Source: Pseudomonadota bacterium (GTDB lineage: Bacteria; Pseudomonadota; Alphaproteobacteria; Micropepsales; Micropepsaceae). From it: a DNA stretch of 16,719 bases. The DNA lies in the NCBI GenBank assembly GCA_025360685.1, contig JANYBR010000169.1:1-16719 (forward strand), read 5' to 3'. This document shows positions 1 through 7,644 of the stretch, piece after piece (position 1 is the first letter of the stretch; every line of letters begins with the position of its first letter). The position numbers and the translations under genes are program-made. The notes beneath the pieces were generated by a model, which saw only the letters and a list, made by a program, of their open reading frames with translations, did not search any database and had not been told where the DNA came from.

Positions 1-46
1 ATTCGTAATGCGGGGGTCGCGTGTTCGAGTCACGCAGGCGGCACCA
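1..46 (+). tRNA. tRNA-Thr(CGT), 3' part only (5' end outside the window)
   Basis: The window opens inside a tRNA. Positions 1-9 read ATTCGTAAT, an anticodon loop with anticodon CGT (4-6) that decodes the Thr codon ACG. The 3' side of the anticodon stem (TGCGG, 9-13) and a five-base variable loop (14-18) follow. The T-arm is a perfect 5-bp stem, GCGTG (19-23) with CACGC (31-35), around the loop TTCGAGT. The 3' acceptor strand AGGCGGC (36-42), discriminator A and an encoded CCA (44-46) complete it. The string around the anticodon closely resembles bacterial tRNA-Thr(CGU) as I remember it. An integrase gene starts about 100 bases downstream, so this 3' end is the likely chromosomal attachment site. 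Confidence 0.88.
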
Positions 47-132
47 GATTTGCTCCACGAACCTCGGAGCGACTGGCTTCTTTGTCGATCAAGGTCTTAG
101 CGTTCTTCCTGTGTCACACAATGCTGATACAC

Positions 133-138
133 AAGGAA
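133..138 (+). promoter_or_regulatory. Ribosome binding site that fixes the integrase start
   Basis: AAGGAA lies 8 bases before the GTG at 147. That GTG gives the N-terminus MSQTNHLIRRNGTWYYRRR, which matches how this integrase family usually begins. The frame stays open further upstream into the tRNA gene, but no start there has a comparable site. Confidence 0.6.
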
Positions 139-146
139 CGCTTTTC

Positions 147-1265
147 GTGTCTCAAACCAACCATCTCATCCGCCGTAATGGCACCTGGTATTACCGCCGC
201 CGTGTGCCCCTCGCGCTCGTCGAGAACATCGGCTCGAAATTTATTCAGTTCTCGCTTCACACGACCGATCTGAACGAAGCCAAGAAACGTCGCGCCGTGG
301 AAGACATCAAGACGGCCCACCGCTTCGAAGCGGCAGGCCCGAAATCCTCGGGCGCAAAGTTCTCCAAAACACCCTCGGGAACGACGCCAGAGCCTCTCTC
401 GCAGGCTGAATTGCTCCGCTTGGTCTGCAACTACGTCGAACGAAGCGACGACCGCTGGCAGAGCAGGCTGATCGAGAACCCACCTGAGAACCGCGACCAG
501 CAAAAGGAACTCCGGGACGAGGTCGATCTCGAACTGTGCCTCATTCAGGACCGAGACGATCCTAACGCCGATCAAGCAATCTACTCCGCGGGCAAGAAAA
601 TCCTGCAAAGTGCAAACCTGTCGATCGACGACCCGGCCGTTTCCTATGTCGAGTTCGCCGAATGGGTTCGGCGCGGGCTCATTGAGCTCCAACACCGAAA
701 GTTCGCCGACTTCGACGACCAGCCGGCGCGGACCTTCGATCGAGCGTTCAGTCGTGACCGCCGGAGCGACGTTACATTTGGCCAATTGGCCGACCAGGCT
801 ATGCGGATCGCTGTCGATGATGCCGCGGCGAACAGGATCAGCGCCAAGTGGATCGACAAGCAGCGAGCCAATTTTGTACTCCTACGCGAGATCATCGGCG
901 ACAGCACACCGGTTCGCGACATCGACTATGATATCTGCTTGAACGTTCGCAGCGTGCTTGCACGAGTCCCTGCTGGCCGTACGAAGCTCTACAATGGCGT
1001 TTCTCTCGACGAGGCGATCTCCCGCGCTCGGACTGACGACCGGCCTGGGCTGGCTGTCGGACCGCCGCGGGCGCTGGCCCATCAACGTTTGCGGCAACCT
1101 CGTCTTCCTGCTCATGATCTATCCGACGTTCGCCTGGATTGCGTACGCGCGCTCCGAGTTTGCCCTCATCGCCGGCATGACGGCTTTGGGTGCGGCCGCG
1201 AGCTTTACGTCCGGTTCCTTCTATGCGGGACTCGCCGAGAGCTTGCCGAAGACAATACGCGGTAG
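147..1265 (+). pseudogene. Tyrosine recombinase (DUF6538-type phage integrase), truncated; catalytic domain lost
   Basis: Residues 1-50 from the GTG at 147 carry the short N-terminal module of many alphaproteobacterial integrases: a run of the form L-RRNGTWYYRRRVP, then FSLHTTDLNEAKKR. A long helical middle region follows. Around nucleotides 771-1027 a SAM-like core-binding domain begins with VTFGQLAD and ends with GRTKLYNGVSLDEAISRA. The domain with the catalytic Arg, HxxR and Tyr residues should follow but does not. After about 1027 the frame reads arginine-rich nonsense to a stop at 1263-1265, because it is the wrong frame of a transporter gene. A complete member would be about 500 residues or more, and only about 290 are genuine here. 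The product cannot recombine DNA. The family and truncation are clear; the mechanism, by deletion or otherwise, is inferred. Confidence 0.78.
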
Positions 1266-1491
1266 CGGTTTCGGAACAGTCTACTCGGTGTCGATCGCCG
1301 CCTTCGGCGGCACGACCCAACTTGTTGTGACCTGGCTGATCCATGTCACGGGCAGTGCGATGGCGCCGGCTTGGTATCTGATGGGAGCGACAGCAATCGG
1401 TCAGGTCGCTTTTATGCTGATCCGCGAGAGTGCACCGGTGCGTCTTTCCAGGGTGTCCTCGGGATTGGCCGCCGCCGATCAAACTGCCTAG
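1028..1491 (+). pseudogene. MHS-type major facilitator (metabolite:H+ symporter), C-terminal part only
   Basis: The frame ending with TAG at 1489-1491 encodes the last third of an MFS transporter. It opens with the loop motif GLGWLSDRRGRWP, the MFS motif A repeated between helices 8 and 9. Four hydrophobic segments follow, corresponding to helices 9-12, with the family phrases SLPKTIRGSGFG, AFGGTTQLVVTWLI and a terminal helix ending MLIRESAPV. This pattern fits the metabolite:H+ symporter family, which takes up carboxylates or osmolytes at the inner membrane. The first eight helices are missing, replaced by integrase sequence in another frame, and no suitable start or binding site is visible. 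The open frame technically begins at an ATG at 958, but that part is a shadow of the integrase. The fragment is therefore non-functional. Confidence 0.72.
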
Positions 1492-1663
1492 ATGACTGTC
1501 GGGCTGGTCGTCAGCTCGCGCGGCGCGATGGCTCGCAAGCACCGAAGCGATCGTTCTTGGCCAACTCTGGAGCGGAATGACCGCTTTCGACCCATGGCAG
1601 AAACTCCATGGGCACAAAGCATTTGCGGCACAGCGAGATTGTCGCCACGCGAGATCGATAGCG

Positions 1664-2416
1664 TCATTGGGTACCGAGGTGAATTGTTTGAACCAACATG
1701 GGTACCCCATACAATCGCCAAAGCGTAAAGGTCCCGATAGCCAGTCCGACAAACAGAGTTACTCGGAGCGCCTTCAGCTTGAGCGGAAATCGCTTGGACA
1801 AATCGGCGGCAAACCAGCCGAGATAAAGAACCTTCAGGATATCTGAGATTGCCAGATTGATTGCACCTACTCCGGCAAAATGCACGAGCCAGACAAGAAC
1901 GGCAAACATCAACTGGAGAAGGACGATAGTACCCAGCAGATACATCGTGGCTGCCATGGTCTCAAAGAAAGAGAACCTTTTCCATGTCACCAATGAGTAA
2001 AGGTACAGGGCCTGAAATGGGATGACCGCCGCTAGAACGAAGCCGAGATGACCGATTGCATATGGCGTTGTGTCGCCGGGTCCGAAGTAATCGCTGTAGT
2101 CGATGATTTGATTCTTGACCGCAACCAAATCGAGGTAGGAAAGAAAGAGAATGTATATCGTTGTCCAAAGCAGGAAGTAGGAGACCGGCGACTGATATTT
2201 TTTCCGTTTGCCTTCGATAAATTCGTCCGTGACTCTGCCCGGCGAACTCAGCAATTGCAGTGACGTGAAGATGAAGCGATGCCGGATGTTCGTAATGAAG
2301 TGTACGAATTCCGCCAACACGTAGGAGGCATCGATGCGTCCCGCATCAAGGCGTTGGCCGCAGTGGCCGCAAAATAGATCATCGACAGGATGTTCGCAGT
2401 TCCTACAGTGATTCAC
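1664..2416 (-). CDS. DUF3667-like membrane protein with N-terminal zinc ribbon
   Basis: This is an integral membrane protein of 250 residues. Two CxxC pairs, C4/C7 and C16/C19 (phrases HCRNCEHP and CGHCGQR), form a zinc ribbon at the extreme N-terminus. A family-like segment follows, with SSPGRVTDEFIEGKRKKY just before the first membrane helix, then about five hydrophobic helices to residue 233. This order matches DUF3667-type proteins, whose function is unknown. I chose the GTG at 2416 because GGGG stands 9 bases upstream and the product starts right at the zinc ribbon. A TTG at 2431 would add five residues. It stands alone, facing the broken transporter at its 3' end and diverging from the six-cysteine protein. 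About 130 bases lie between the two divergent starts, so both promoters should be there. Confidence 0.75.
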   Translation of the reverse strand: MNHCRNCEHPVDDLFCGHCGQRLDAGRIDASYVLAEFVHFITNIRHRFIFTSLQLLSSPGRVTDEFIEGKRKKYQSPVSYFLLWTTIYILFLSYLDLVAVKNQIIDYSDYFGPGDTTPYAIGHLGFVLAAVIPFQALYLYSLVTWKRFSFFETMAATMYLLGTIVLLQLMFAVLVWLVHFAGVGAINLAISDILKVLYLGWFAADLSKRFPLKLKALRVTLFVGLAIGTFTLWRLYGVPMLVQTIHLGTQ

Positions 2417-2546
2417 AGTCGTGAGCCCCAAGTGGAGATTCCAACTTAACTTGCTTCCGGCGTGCTCCGAAAAGCGCTATAGTCCGTAGCTATCCAGAAC
2501 CATCTGGAGAACGTTCGTGCAATGGGATTTCGATGGGGAGACTTCC

Positions 2547-2918
2547 ATGGGTCATCCTGTTTCGACGGTTCAACTTCGCACACTTTTCTTCGTCGTTTTA
2601 ATCGCGACAATCGGGGCAACGCCTGCCGCCATTGGTAAAGAGTGTCCGAAGCTCATTGGCGGCGCATGTCAAGGACACGGTGACTGCGATCCTCCGACGG
2701 GAGGTAAGTGCACGGACACTCTGACGGACTGCGAGTGCAGAGTAACGAGTTCAAAGGTGCATGGCGGCTTTTTCTCGAAATTTCACCTCGGAATTGGCGT
2801 CGGCTCACATGACAACCAGACCCACACCACTCAGACCCAAACGGGCGGAGCCACCACAAACGGCCAGACGGGCAACCAGCCACCTGCACCGACGACAAGC
2901 GGAGGCGGTCACAACTAG
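2547..2918 (+). CDS. Small secreted six-cysteine protein, family not recognised
   Basis: The ATG at 2547 is preceded by GGGGAG (2535-2540) at a spacing of 6; a GTG at 2517 would add ten residues without such a site. The 123-residue product has a hydrophobic N-terminal segment (about residues 11-27) typical of a Sec signal peptide, with likely cleavage near residue 30. The mature part carries six cysteines (33, 41, 47, 55, 62, 64) in about 30 residues, enough for three disulfides, in a Gly/Asp-rich EGF- or knottin-like setting. The last 40 residues are a low-complexity tail rich in Thr, Gln, Asn and Gly. I do not recognise the family. A periplasmic or extracellular structural or binding role is plausible. 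It is divergent from the DUF3667-like gene. Confidence 0.68.
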   Translation: MGHPVSTVQLRTLFFVVLIATIGATPAAIGKECPKLIGGACQGHGDCDPPTGGKCTDTLTDCECRVTSSKVHGGFFSKFHLGIGVGSHDNQTHTTQTQTGGATTNGQTGNQPPAPTTSGGGHN

Positions 2919-3382
2919 GCTGCACGAAGCTTGACCCCTCTACGTCATGGCGCGGATGAGATGGAAGGTCGCGCAGAAACGAATTGCGCACCCATAGGAT
3001 GAGACTGCGAACGGGTGGTTGGTAATCGAGCGGACGTGATTGCCCGCTTTCCCGGCACATCGACGTCGGCGACACATGGCGCGCGCTACAAGTCGATATT
3101 GCGCGTTCATCACCGAGGCCGGGCCATTTTGCTGATCGTGGTTATCGCGGATTCACCAACCCGAAGTATCCGCTCTGCGCGGAGCGCGGACAGAAGGCCG
3201 GTATTGCGCCAACACACGCGCAGTCTCCTGTGTCGCATCGCTAGGCGTCGCGGTCAGAACAAGTTTCATAAAATGCGCGCGGTCTGCAGGCGCTGCCATG
3301 CTCGCGTGCGACGAACGAATACTTTACCCAAACCGGCAGAGAATGTCGTTTTCAAGCAGGATTTCCGGGCATTGCTGTCGCA
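2919..3382. other. Gene-free stretch upstream of the coiled-coil/SH3 gene
   Basis: Several open frames cross this interval, for example 3015-3494 on the plus strand and 2653-3075 on the minus strand. Their products are rich in Arg, Ser and Cys, lack any recognisable domain, and have no ribosome binding sites, so I do not call them. I see no tRNA, strong terminator or repeat. The promoter for the long gene at 3383 should lie here, but I could not pick out a convincing one. Confidence 0.45.
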
Positions 3383-5869
3383 ATGCCGAAACGCGAGCGC
3401 ATGGCCAAACCCGCAACGCAATTTGCCAAGCGACCGTCCGGCACCGGAGCAATCCAGGTGGACGAGGCAGCGAGCGAATTCGTCGGCCCGGTAATCGAGA
3501 TTCGCTCGATTCCGCTGAAGCTCGCTCCCTTGCTGACATCTTATAAGAGTCATGGGCGCATCTCGATCAGAGTTGAGCGCTTGCCGCATCGCACGCGACT
3601 TTCCGCCGGACAGAACAATGGCGACCAATCCTGGTCGGTGTCACTCGATGAACTGGCGGGCCTCGCTTACCAGTTCCCTTCCGACATCCGGGAATCGCCC
3701 ACGCTCGCCGTCAGGGTCATCAATCGCGACGGCGCCACGGTTGCCGTGCTCGACTATCGCGTCTCCCCGTCCGACGCCGTATTGGACATGGCTTGCGACC
3801 CAGACGAAACGGCGCGCGAGGCCGCGGCGCGCACCGCAAGCGCCGAGATTCACGATTTGCGCGCGGAGCTGGCCAAAGCCAAAACGGAACTTTCCGCGCG
3901 CGAGTCGGCGTTCGTCGAACTGCAGCAGCGAACGGCGCGAAATTGGGAAGAGCGTTCGCAGAAGCTGATCGATGAGGCCCTGGTCAAGTCCAGGACGGAA
4001 CAGGATGCAGAGATCGCAAAGCATCTGGCGGCTGTGACCAACCGCGCCGAGTCCGCGCTGGAAGCAGCCCGCAGTGCCTGGCAAACCGAACAGAGCGCGC
4101 GTCTTGCGGAAACCGAACGGCGTAGCCGCGAACTCAATGCTCAGACCCGCGAAAGTTGGCAGCGCGAAGCTGATGCCGCATTGGCTGGTGCGCAGGAAGC
4201 CTGGAAGGCTGGCGAAGCATCGCGGTTGGCCGCAGCCGAAGCACGTTGGCGGAAGGAAGTGGGCACGGCGCGGGCCGAGGCGGCACGCAGCCAGCTCGAG
4301 CGTGCCGAAGCCGGACATTTGCGCGAGGAACTAGCGACGGCCAAGAGATCGCTCGCCAACTGCGAGCGCGAATTGGTGAGACTCCGCTCCGATGCAGACC
4401 AGGAACGCACCGGCTGGCGGCAGGGAACCGAAACGGCGATCGCAAAAGCCAAGAGTGTTTGGCGGGCCGAAGAAGCAATCAGGTTGGCTGCGGCCGAGAC
4501 ACGCGTGCGCGAGCAGAGCGCCGCGACACTGACCGAGACGTCGGCCAGACTAAGCCGCGCCGAGGCCGCTCTGCTCGAGGCGCGGTCGCCGTCGCAAGTC
4601 CCACACAGCCAGACGGACGAAGCCGAACTCCACCGGCTGCGCGACGAACTTTCATCAGTGAAGTTGAAACTTGCCACGCACGACGCCGAACTGATGCAGG
4701 TTGGAGAACGGGCGCGGCAGGAGAGCGAAGCCAAGCTGTTGCGCGCGAAAGATGTGTGGCAGGCCCAGGAAGGCGCTCGGCTGGCGGCGGCCGAGGCGCG
4801 CTGGCGCGAACAGTCGGAAGCGGCGATGGCCGAAGCTGCGGCGCGTCGGCAGGACGTCGAAGCTGCATTGATCGAAGCGCGCGTCCAGGCGGATGCGCCG
4901 CCTAACCATCTCGACGAAGACGAAGTCCGCCGTCTGCATGATGAAGTCGCGGCGATGCAATCAAAGCTCGCCTATCGCGAAGCCGAATTCGTGCAAGCGC
5001 AGGAGAGGTGGCTGCAAGATACCGACACGAAGTTGGCACAGGCCAAGGAAGCATGGTTGGCCGCAGAAACAGCGCGCCTCGCCGACGTCGAGGCAAGGGC
5101 AAGAAGGGACTCGAAAGGCGCACTGGAAAACGCCACCGCGCGCCTCGAGAAGGCAGAGGCCGAACTGGCGGAATTGCGCGCCCGGCCGCAAACCGAGGCC
5201 GAGTCGAGCGACCTGGTCACAATACTGCGTCTGCGCGACGAGTTGGAAAAACTGAAGATCGCGCTCGACGTCCGCGACATCGAATTGCGGCACGCGCGCT
5301 CTGCCACTGCGGAAGCACTGGCGCGCTGGCATGGCGAATCCCATATTGCCGATCAGCGCACGCATCCCAGCCTGTTGTCGAACTCGGCGCGGATGAACAA
5401 GGCGCGTGACCAGGAAGAGCCCAGCCGGCCGCTGTGGAAGGACGTCGTGCTCGTCGCCGGCTTGGCGGCCCTGGTGACGGTTCTTTACCCCAGCATCGCG
5501 TCGCTATTGCCCGACGGCTGGTTGCCGCAATTCGGATATGACACGGAGGACACCGACACCGCGATCAAACCGCCGAGCATACCCAAAAGGCCCGCTGCTC
5601 CGGTCCCAGCGCCAGCAGCCGCGCCGGCGGTGGATATCGTACTCCGCTCGGCGAACGTGCACGGCGACCCGTCGAAGTCGAGTGCGGTACTGGCGACGTT
5701 ACCGCGCGGCAAGAAGATTGCTCCGCTCGAACAGCGCGGAAACTGGGTGCTCGTCTCTATCGACAGCGAAGACGGCTCGCACACCAACCAGAGGGGCTGG
5801 GTCTACAATACATATCTTGCGCCGGCGCCTGACAGCCCCGCCGTGCTTCCTGCCGCCGCGCATCATTGA
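3383..5869 (+). CDS. Coiled-coil membrane protein with C-terminal SH3-like domain
   Basis: An 828-residue envelope protein. Residues about 40-127 form a beta-rich module with RLSAGQNNGDQSW and DELAGLAYQFP, resembling the cadherin/VCBS-like repeats of large secreted adhesins. Residues 145-670 are a very long Ala/Glu/Arg coiled coil built from repeats marked by a Trp and ARLAxxEAR. A single hydrophobic helix lies at about 687-708, then a Pro/Ala-rich linker (about 732-748). Last comes a bacterial SH3-like domain (750-812: LRSANVHGDPSKSSAVLATLPRG, NWVLV, RGWVYNTYL). Such SH3 domains often bind cell-wall peptides. With one helix near the C-terminus and no signal peptide, the likely topology is a cytoplasmic rod with a periplasmic SH3 domain. 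Neither the ATG at 3383 nor the ATG at 3401 has a good ribosome site. The gene appears monocistronic and converges with the double-PilZ gene 31 bases away. Confidence 0.85.
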   Translation: MPKRERMAKPATQFAKRPSGTGAIQVDEAASEFVGPVIEIRSIPLKLAPLLTSYKSHGRISIRVERLPHRTRLSAGQNNGDQSWSVSLDELAGLAYQFPSDIRESPTLAVRVINRDGATVAVLDYRVSPSDAVLDMACDPDETAREAAARTASAEIHDLRAELAKAKTELSARESAFVELQQRTARNWEERSQKLIDEALVKSRTEQDAEIAKHLAAVTNRAESALEAARSAWQTEQSARLAETERRSRELNAQTRESWQREADAALAGAQEAWKAGEASRLAAAEARWRKEVGTARAEAARSQLERAEAGHLREELATAKRSLANCERELVRLRSDADQERTGWRQGTETAIAKAKSVWRAEEAIRLAAAETRVREQSAATLTETSARLSRAEAALLEARSPSQVPHSQTDEAELHRLRDELSSVKLKLATHDAELMQVGERARQESEAKLLRAKDVWQAQEGARLAAAEARWREQSEAAMAEAAARRQDVEAALIEARVQADAPPNHLDEDEVRRLHDEVAAMQSKLAYREAEFVQAQERWLQDTDTKLAQAKEAWLAAETARLADVEARARRDSKGALENATARLEKAEAELAELRARPQTEAESSDLVTILRLRDELEKLKIALDVRDIELRHARSATAEALARWHGESHIADQRTHPSLLSNSARMNKARDQEEPSRPLWKDVVLVAGLAALVTVLYPSIASLLPDGWLPQFGYDTEDTDTAIKPPSIPKRPAAPVPAPAAAPAVDIVLRSANVHGDPSKSSAVLATLPRGKKIAPLEQRGNWVLVSIDSEDGSHTNQRGWVYNTYLAPAPDSPAVLPAAAHH
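4040..5140 (+). repeat. Internal coiled-coil repeats of the SH3 protein (late period about 99 codons)
   Basis: Five copies of a unit with the pattern W-x-x-(E/G/A)-x-(A/S/I)-RLA-x-x-E-(A/T/R)-R occur. The Trp codons begin at 4079, 4202, 4460, 4757 and 5054, which are residues 233, 274, 360, 459 and 558. The last three are exactly 99 residues apart, and the first two are closer together. Between Trp markers lies a second shared segment of the type LRDEL-x-x-x-KxxLAxxxxEL. The DNA is only loosely repeated, so the duplications are old and selection acts on the protein. Confidence 0.75.
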
Positions 5870-5900
5870 AGGCGCCGGCGTCGTCGCGCGCGTGTCCGAG

Positions 5901-6518
5901 TCAGCCCACGGAGTTCAGCTTTGACGCTGTGTGTTTGGTGAATTCCACTGCGATACCGTCGTCGAAGTGCCGCGTCACGCGGCCTTCGATCGTTCCTATC
6001 GTGACGATTTCACCGATTGCCGGCCGGCACCATGTTCGAAGCGAGGCGCCGGAGAGAGCTATGTCGATGACGTCGAATTTCGCGCTCTCTCCGTTTTTTC
6101 GCTTGAAGTGACGCGTCGAATGCAGTGCCGTTTGCTGTGCCCGGTGCAGCGTCGCGTCCGCGATCGGGCGGCCTTCGGCAAGATTACGGATTTTCTCCGC
6201 CGTGCGCTCGCGCTTCGCGCGGGAACAGTTGAAGCGCACTTTCAGGGCGTCTTGCGAAGTCCACAGCACCGAGGTCGAGAAACGGTCGAATCCTGCAATG
6301 TAAAGCGCGATCTCGGAGCCAATCGAGGAAGCGAGCGCGGTGCTCAAGTTTGCACCGTCGGGAGAAAGGCTCGTCACGATGCAATCGATTTCCGTGTCCG
6401 TGGCAGGAACATAGGCCTTGGCGACGAGCGAAATATTTTCGAGCTGGCAAACCGGCCGATTTTCGTCGGCGGGCGCGGCACGATCTTCGGATGCCGTTCC
6501 ATCGACTATTTTCGGCAA
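5901..6518 (-). CDS. Double PilZ-domain protein
   Basis: A 205-residue soluble protein with two PilZ-like halves. The first (about residues 35-105) has the SLSPDGA turn (50-55) but no RxxxR. The second (about 130-195) has the cyclic-di-GMP motif RHFKR (136-140) and the turn DIALSGA (from 152), where Ala replaces the usual Ser, then a GRVTRHFDDGIAVEF strand pair. PilZ domains bind cyclic-di-GMP and change motility, polysaccharide synthesis or adhesion. A TTG at 6518 is chosen as start because GGGAGG sits 5 bases upstream. A TTG at 6551 would add eleven residues with a poorer site. It follows the secreted acidic-tail gene on the same strand after 165 bases. The degenerate first half may be structural only. 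Confidence 0.78.
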   Translation of the reverse strand: MPKIVDGTASEDRAAPADENRPVCQLENISLVAKAYVPATDTEIDCIVTSLSPDGANLSTALASSIGSEIALYIAGFDRFSTSVLWTSQDALKVRFNCSRAKRERTAEKIRNLAEGRPIADATLHRAQQTALHSTRHFKRKNGESAKFDVIDIALSGASLRTWCRPAIGEIVTIGTIEGRVTRHFDDGIAVEFTKHTASKLNSVG

Positions 6519-6523
6519 CCACA

Positions 6524-6529
6524 CCTCCC
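6524..6529 (-). promoter_or_regulatory. Strong Shine-Dalgarno that selects the TTG start of the double-PilZ gene
   Basis: On the minus strand GGGAGG stands 5 bases before the TTG at 6518. It is the only strong ribosome site near the 5' end of this frame, so the gene probably uses a TTG start. Confidence 0.5.
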
Positions 6530-6683
6530 GAAGCAGATCGAAAGTCCGCAAAGTCTAGAGGTCAGTCACTTCCGGCCGGTTGCGCCGGACGTTCAAATTT
6601 GTCGCTGTTTATTGCGATATGGCGTCGCTCGCCACAGGTATCCGGATGGCTGCGCGCGGACTATCGCTTAACGTTCCGTGCGG

Positions 6684-7286
6684 TCATTGATCGTCGTTGT
6701 CTTCATCATCCGAATCGTCGAAATGATGATGCGCCCGGCTTCTCTGCTGTTCGTTCGCATAGGTATCGTCGGTGCCGGCATCGGGGACTTCCGTGCGGCG
6801 CCCCGGGCGGACCGCATCGGCCATCCGCGGACTGTCATGACCGCGGTCGGAGCAAGCGCGATAGGATGCTCCAACGGGAGCTGGCGCTGACGCCACGACG
6901 ACAGCCAGGCTAGTCGGGCGCGACGCAAACTCGAATTCTGCGCGGGCGTTTGCGCAGAACGACCCCGATTCGCGAATGCTACGCAACGAAGCCTCGTTCG
7001 CCAATTCCGTCTTGAACGTGTGATAGCCCGCTTCGCCGCCGCGGCGCATGAAGAACTGCTTCAAACGCGCATCGGAGTCGATCAGCTCCGGCTGATGGGC
7101 GAGCACGAAATGATTGTAGCGGCCGATGTCGTGGCAGGTCAGCGCAGCGACCATCAAGTCCTGCTGCATGGCAGCGGTCCGCAGCGCCGACAGTTCGTCG
7201 CCGCTCACGCATTGGGCACCCAAGGCGCTTGCGGCCAGGCAGTTCGTCGCCAACAGGGTCGCTGCAATCGTTCGGATGGTTCTCAT
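6684..7286 (-). CDS. Secreted or periplasmic protein of unknown function with an acidic C-terminal tail
   Basis: The 200-residue product begins with a clear Sec signal peptide: MRTIRTIAATLLATNCLAAS, cleaved after about residue 24 (ALGA-QC). The mature N-terminal half (26-120) is a compact conserved-looking domain with cysteines at 26, 51 and about 110 and the phrases HDIGRYNHFVLAHQPEL, GGEAGYHTFKTELA and GSFCANARAEFEFA. The second half is low in structure and ends in a His/Asp/Glu-rich tail (HHHFDDSDDEDNDD) that could bind metal ions. GGAGG (7296-7300) precedes both the ATG at 7286 (spacing 9) and a GTG at 7289 (spacing 6), so the start is uncertain by one codon. I do not recognise a named family. 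It is divergent from the bactofilin pair and upstream of the double-PilZ gene. Confidence 0.68.
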   Translation of the reverse strand: MRTIRTIAATLLATNCLAASALGAQCVSGDELSALRTAAMQQDLMVAALTCHDIGRYNHFVLAHQPELIDSDARLKQFFMRRGGEAGYHTFKTELANEASLRSIRESGSFCANARAEFEFASRPTSLAVVVASAPAPVGASYRACSDRGHDSPRMADAVRPGRRTEVPDAGTDDTYANEQQRSRAHHHFDDSDDEDNDDQ

Positions 7287-7644
7287 CACACATGGCCTCC
7301 GCCGGCATTGCCGATCGTCCCTCGAACGTCGAAACCGCGACGTCGCGCGTTGGACGCGGGCGATCCTGGCTGGAACGTCGCCCGATGTTTCAGTAATCGC
7401 CGCTCCACCCCGCCCGCAATGCAGAATTGGCGGGTTCGAAAACGAACCGTTACCGCGCTCGCTTCATATGTCTGTATTGAACGACGGGCGTTGCACGGGG
7501 ACCGTTCTGATCATTTGGTCTTTTGAATTCTGGCCTTTGCCAATATCTTCGGCCCGGGAAGGCTTGCCTGTGGCGACGGATGTGCGCCATTATCCAAAAG
7601 GTGGGTGCGGGGGCCTCCGCCTTGGAACAAGGAATGCTCCTGTA
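7287..7644. other. Divergent intergenic region between the acidic-tail gene and the bactofilins
   Basis: This 358-base interval must hold the promoters of both divergent transcription units. The bactofilin frame is open through much of it, but the translation (7126-7644) is not bactofilin-like. I could not single out a convincing -35/-10 pair. Just before the bactofilin start there is a four-codon mini-frame, ATG CTC CTG TAA (7634-7645), whose stop overlaps the bactofilin ATG. It may be chance. Confidence 0.4.

Larger units (their letters stand above)
1..1027 (+). mobile_element. Remnant end of a tRNA-integrated element (attachment side plus truncated integrase)
   Basis: A tRNA 3' end followed directly and co-directionally by a tyrosine-recombinase gene is the usual layout of an integrated genomic island or prophage end. 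Here the integrase homology is cut off near 1027 by part of a chromosomal-type transporter gene, so the element is a remnant. I searched the window by eye for a second copy of the tRNA 3' end, which would be the other attachment site, and found none. The exact limits are inferred. The left limit is the tRNA and the right limit is the point where integrase similarity gives way to transporter similarity. Confidence 0.55.

Noticed and set aside
892..1752. 286-codon minus-strand frame across the integrase/transporter junction
   Set aside because: Arg/His/Cys-rich composition, no domain and no ribosome site; it lies opposite two recognisable gene fragments.
1577..1846. 89-codon frame starting MTAFDPWQKLHG
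   Set aside because: It resembles short spurious frames that I recall being common in Bradyrhizobium-like genomes and overlaps the DUF3667-like gene; no ribosome site.
3015..3494. 159-codon frame before the coiled-coil gene
   Set aside because: Arg/Ser-rich product without motifs or ribosome site, overlapping the start of a clear gene in another frame.
4141..4734. 197-codon minus-strand frame inside the coiled-coil gene
   Set aside because: Ser/Ala/Arg shadow produced by the repeated GC-rich codons of the plus-strand gene.
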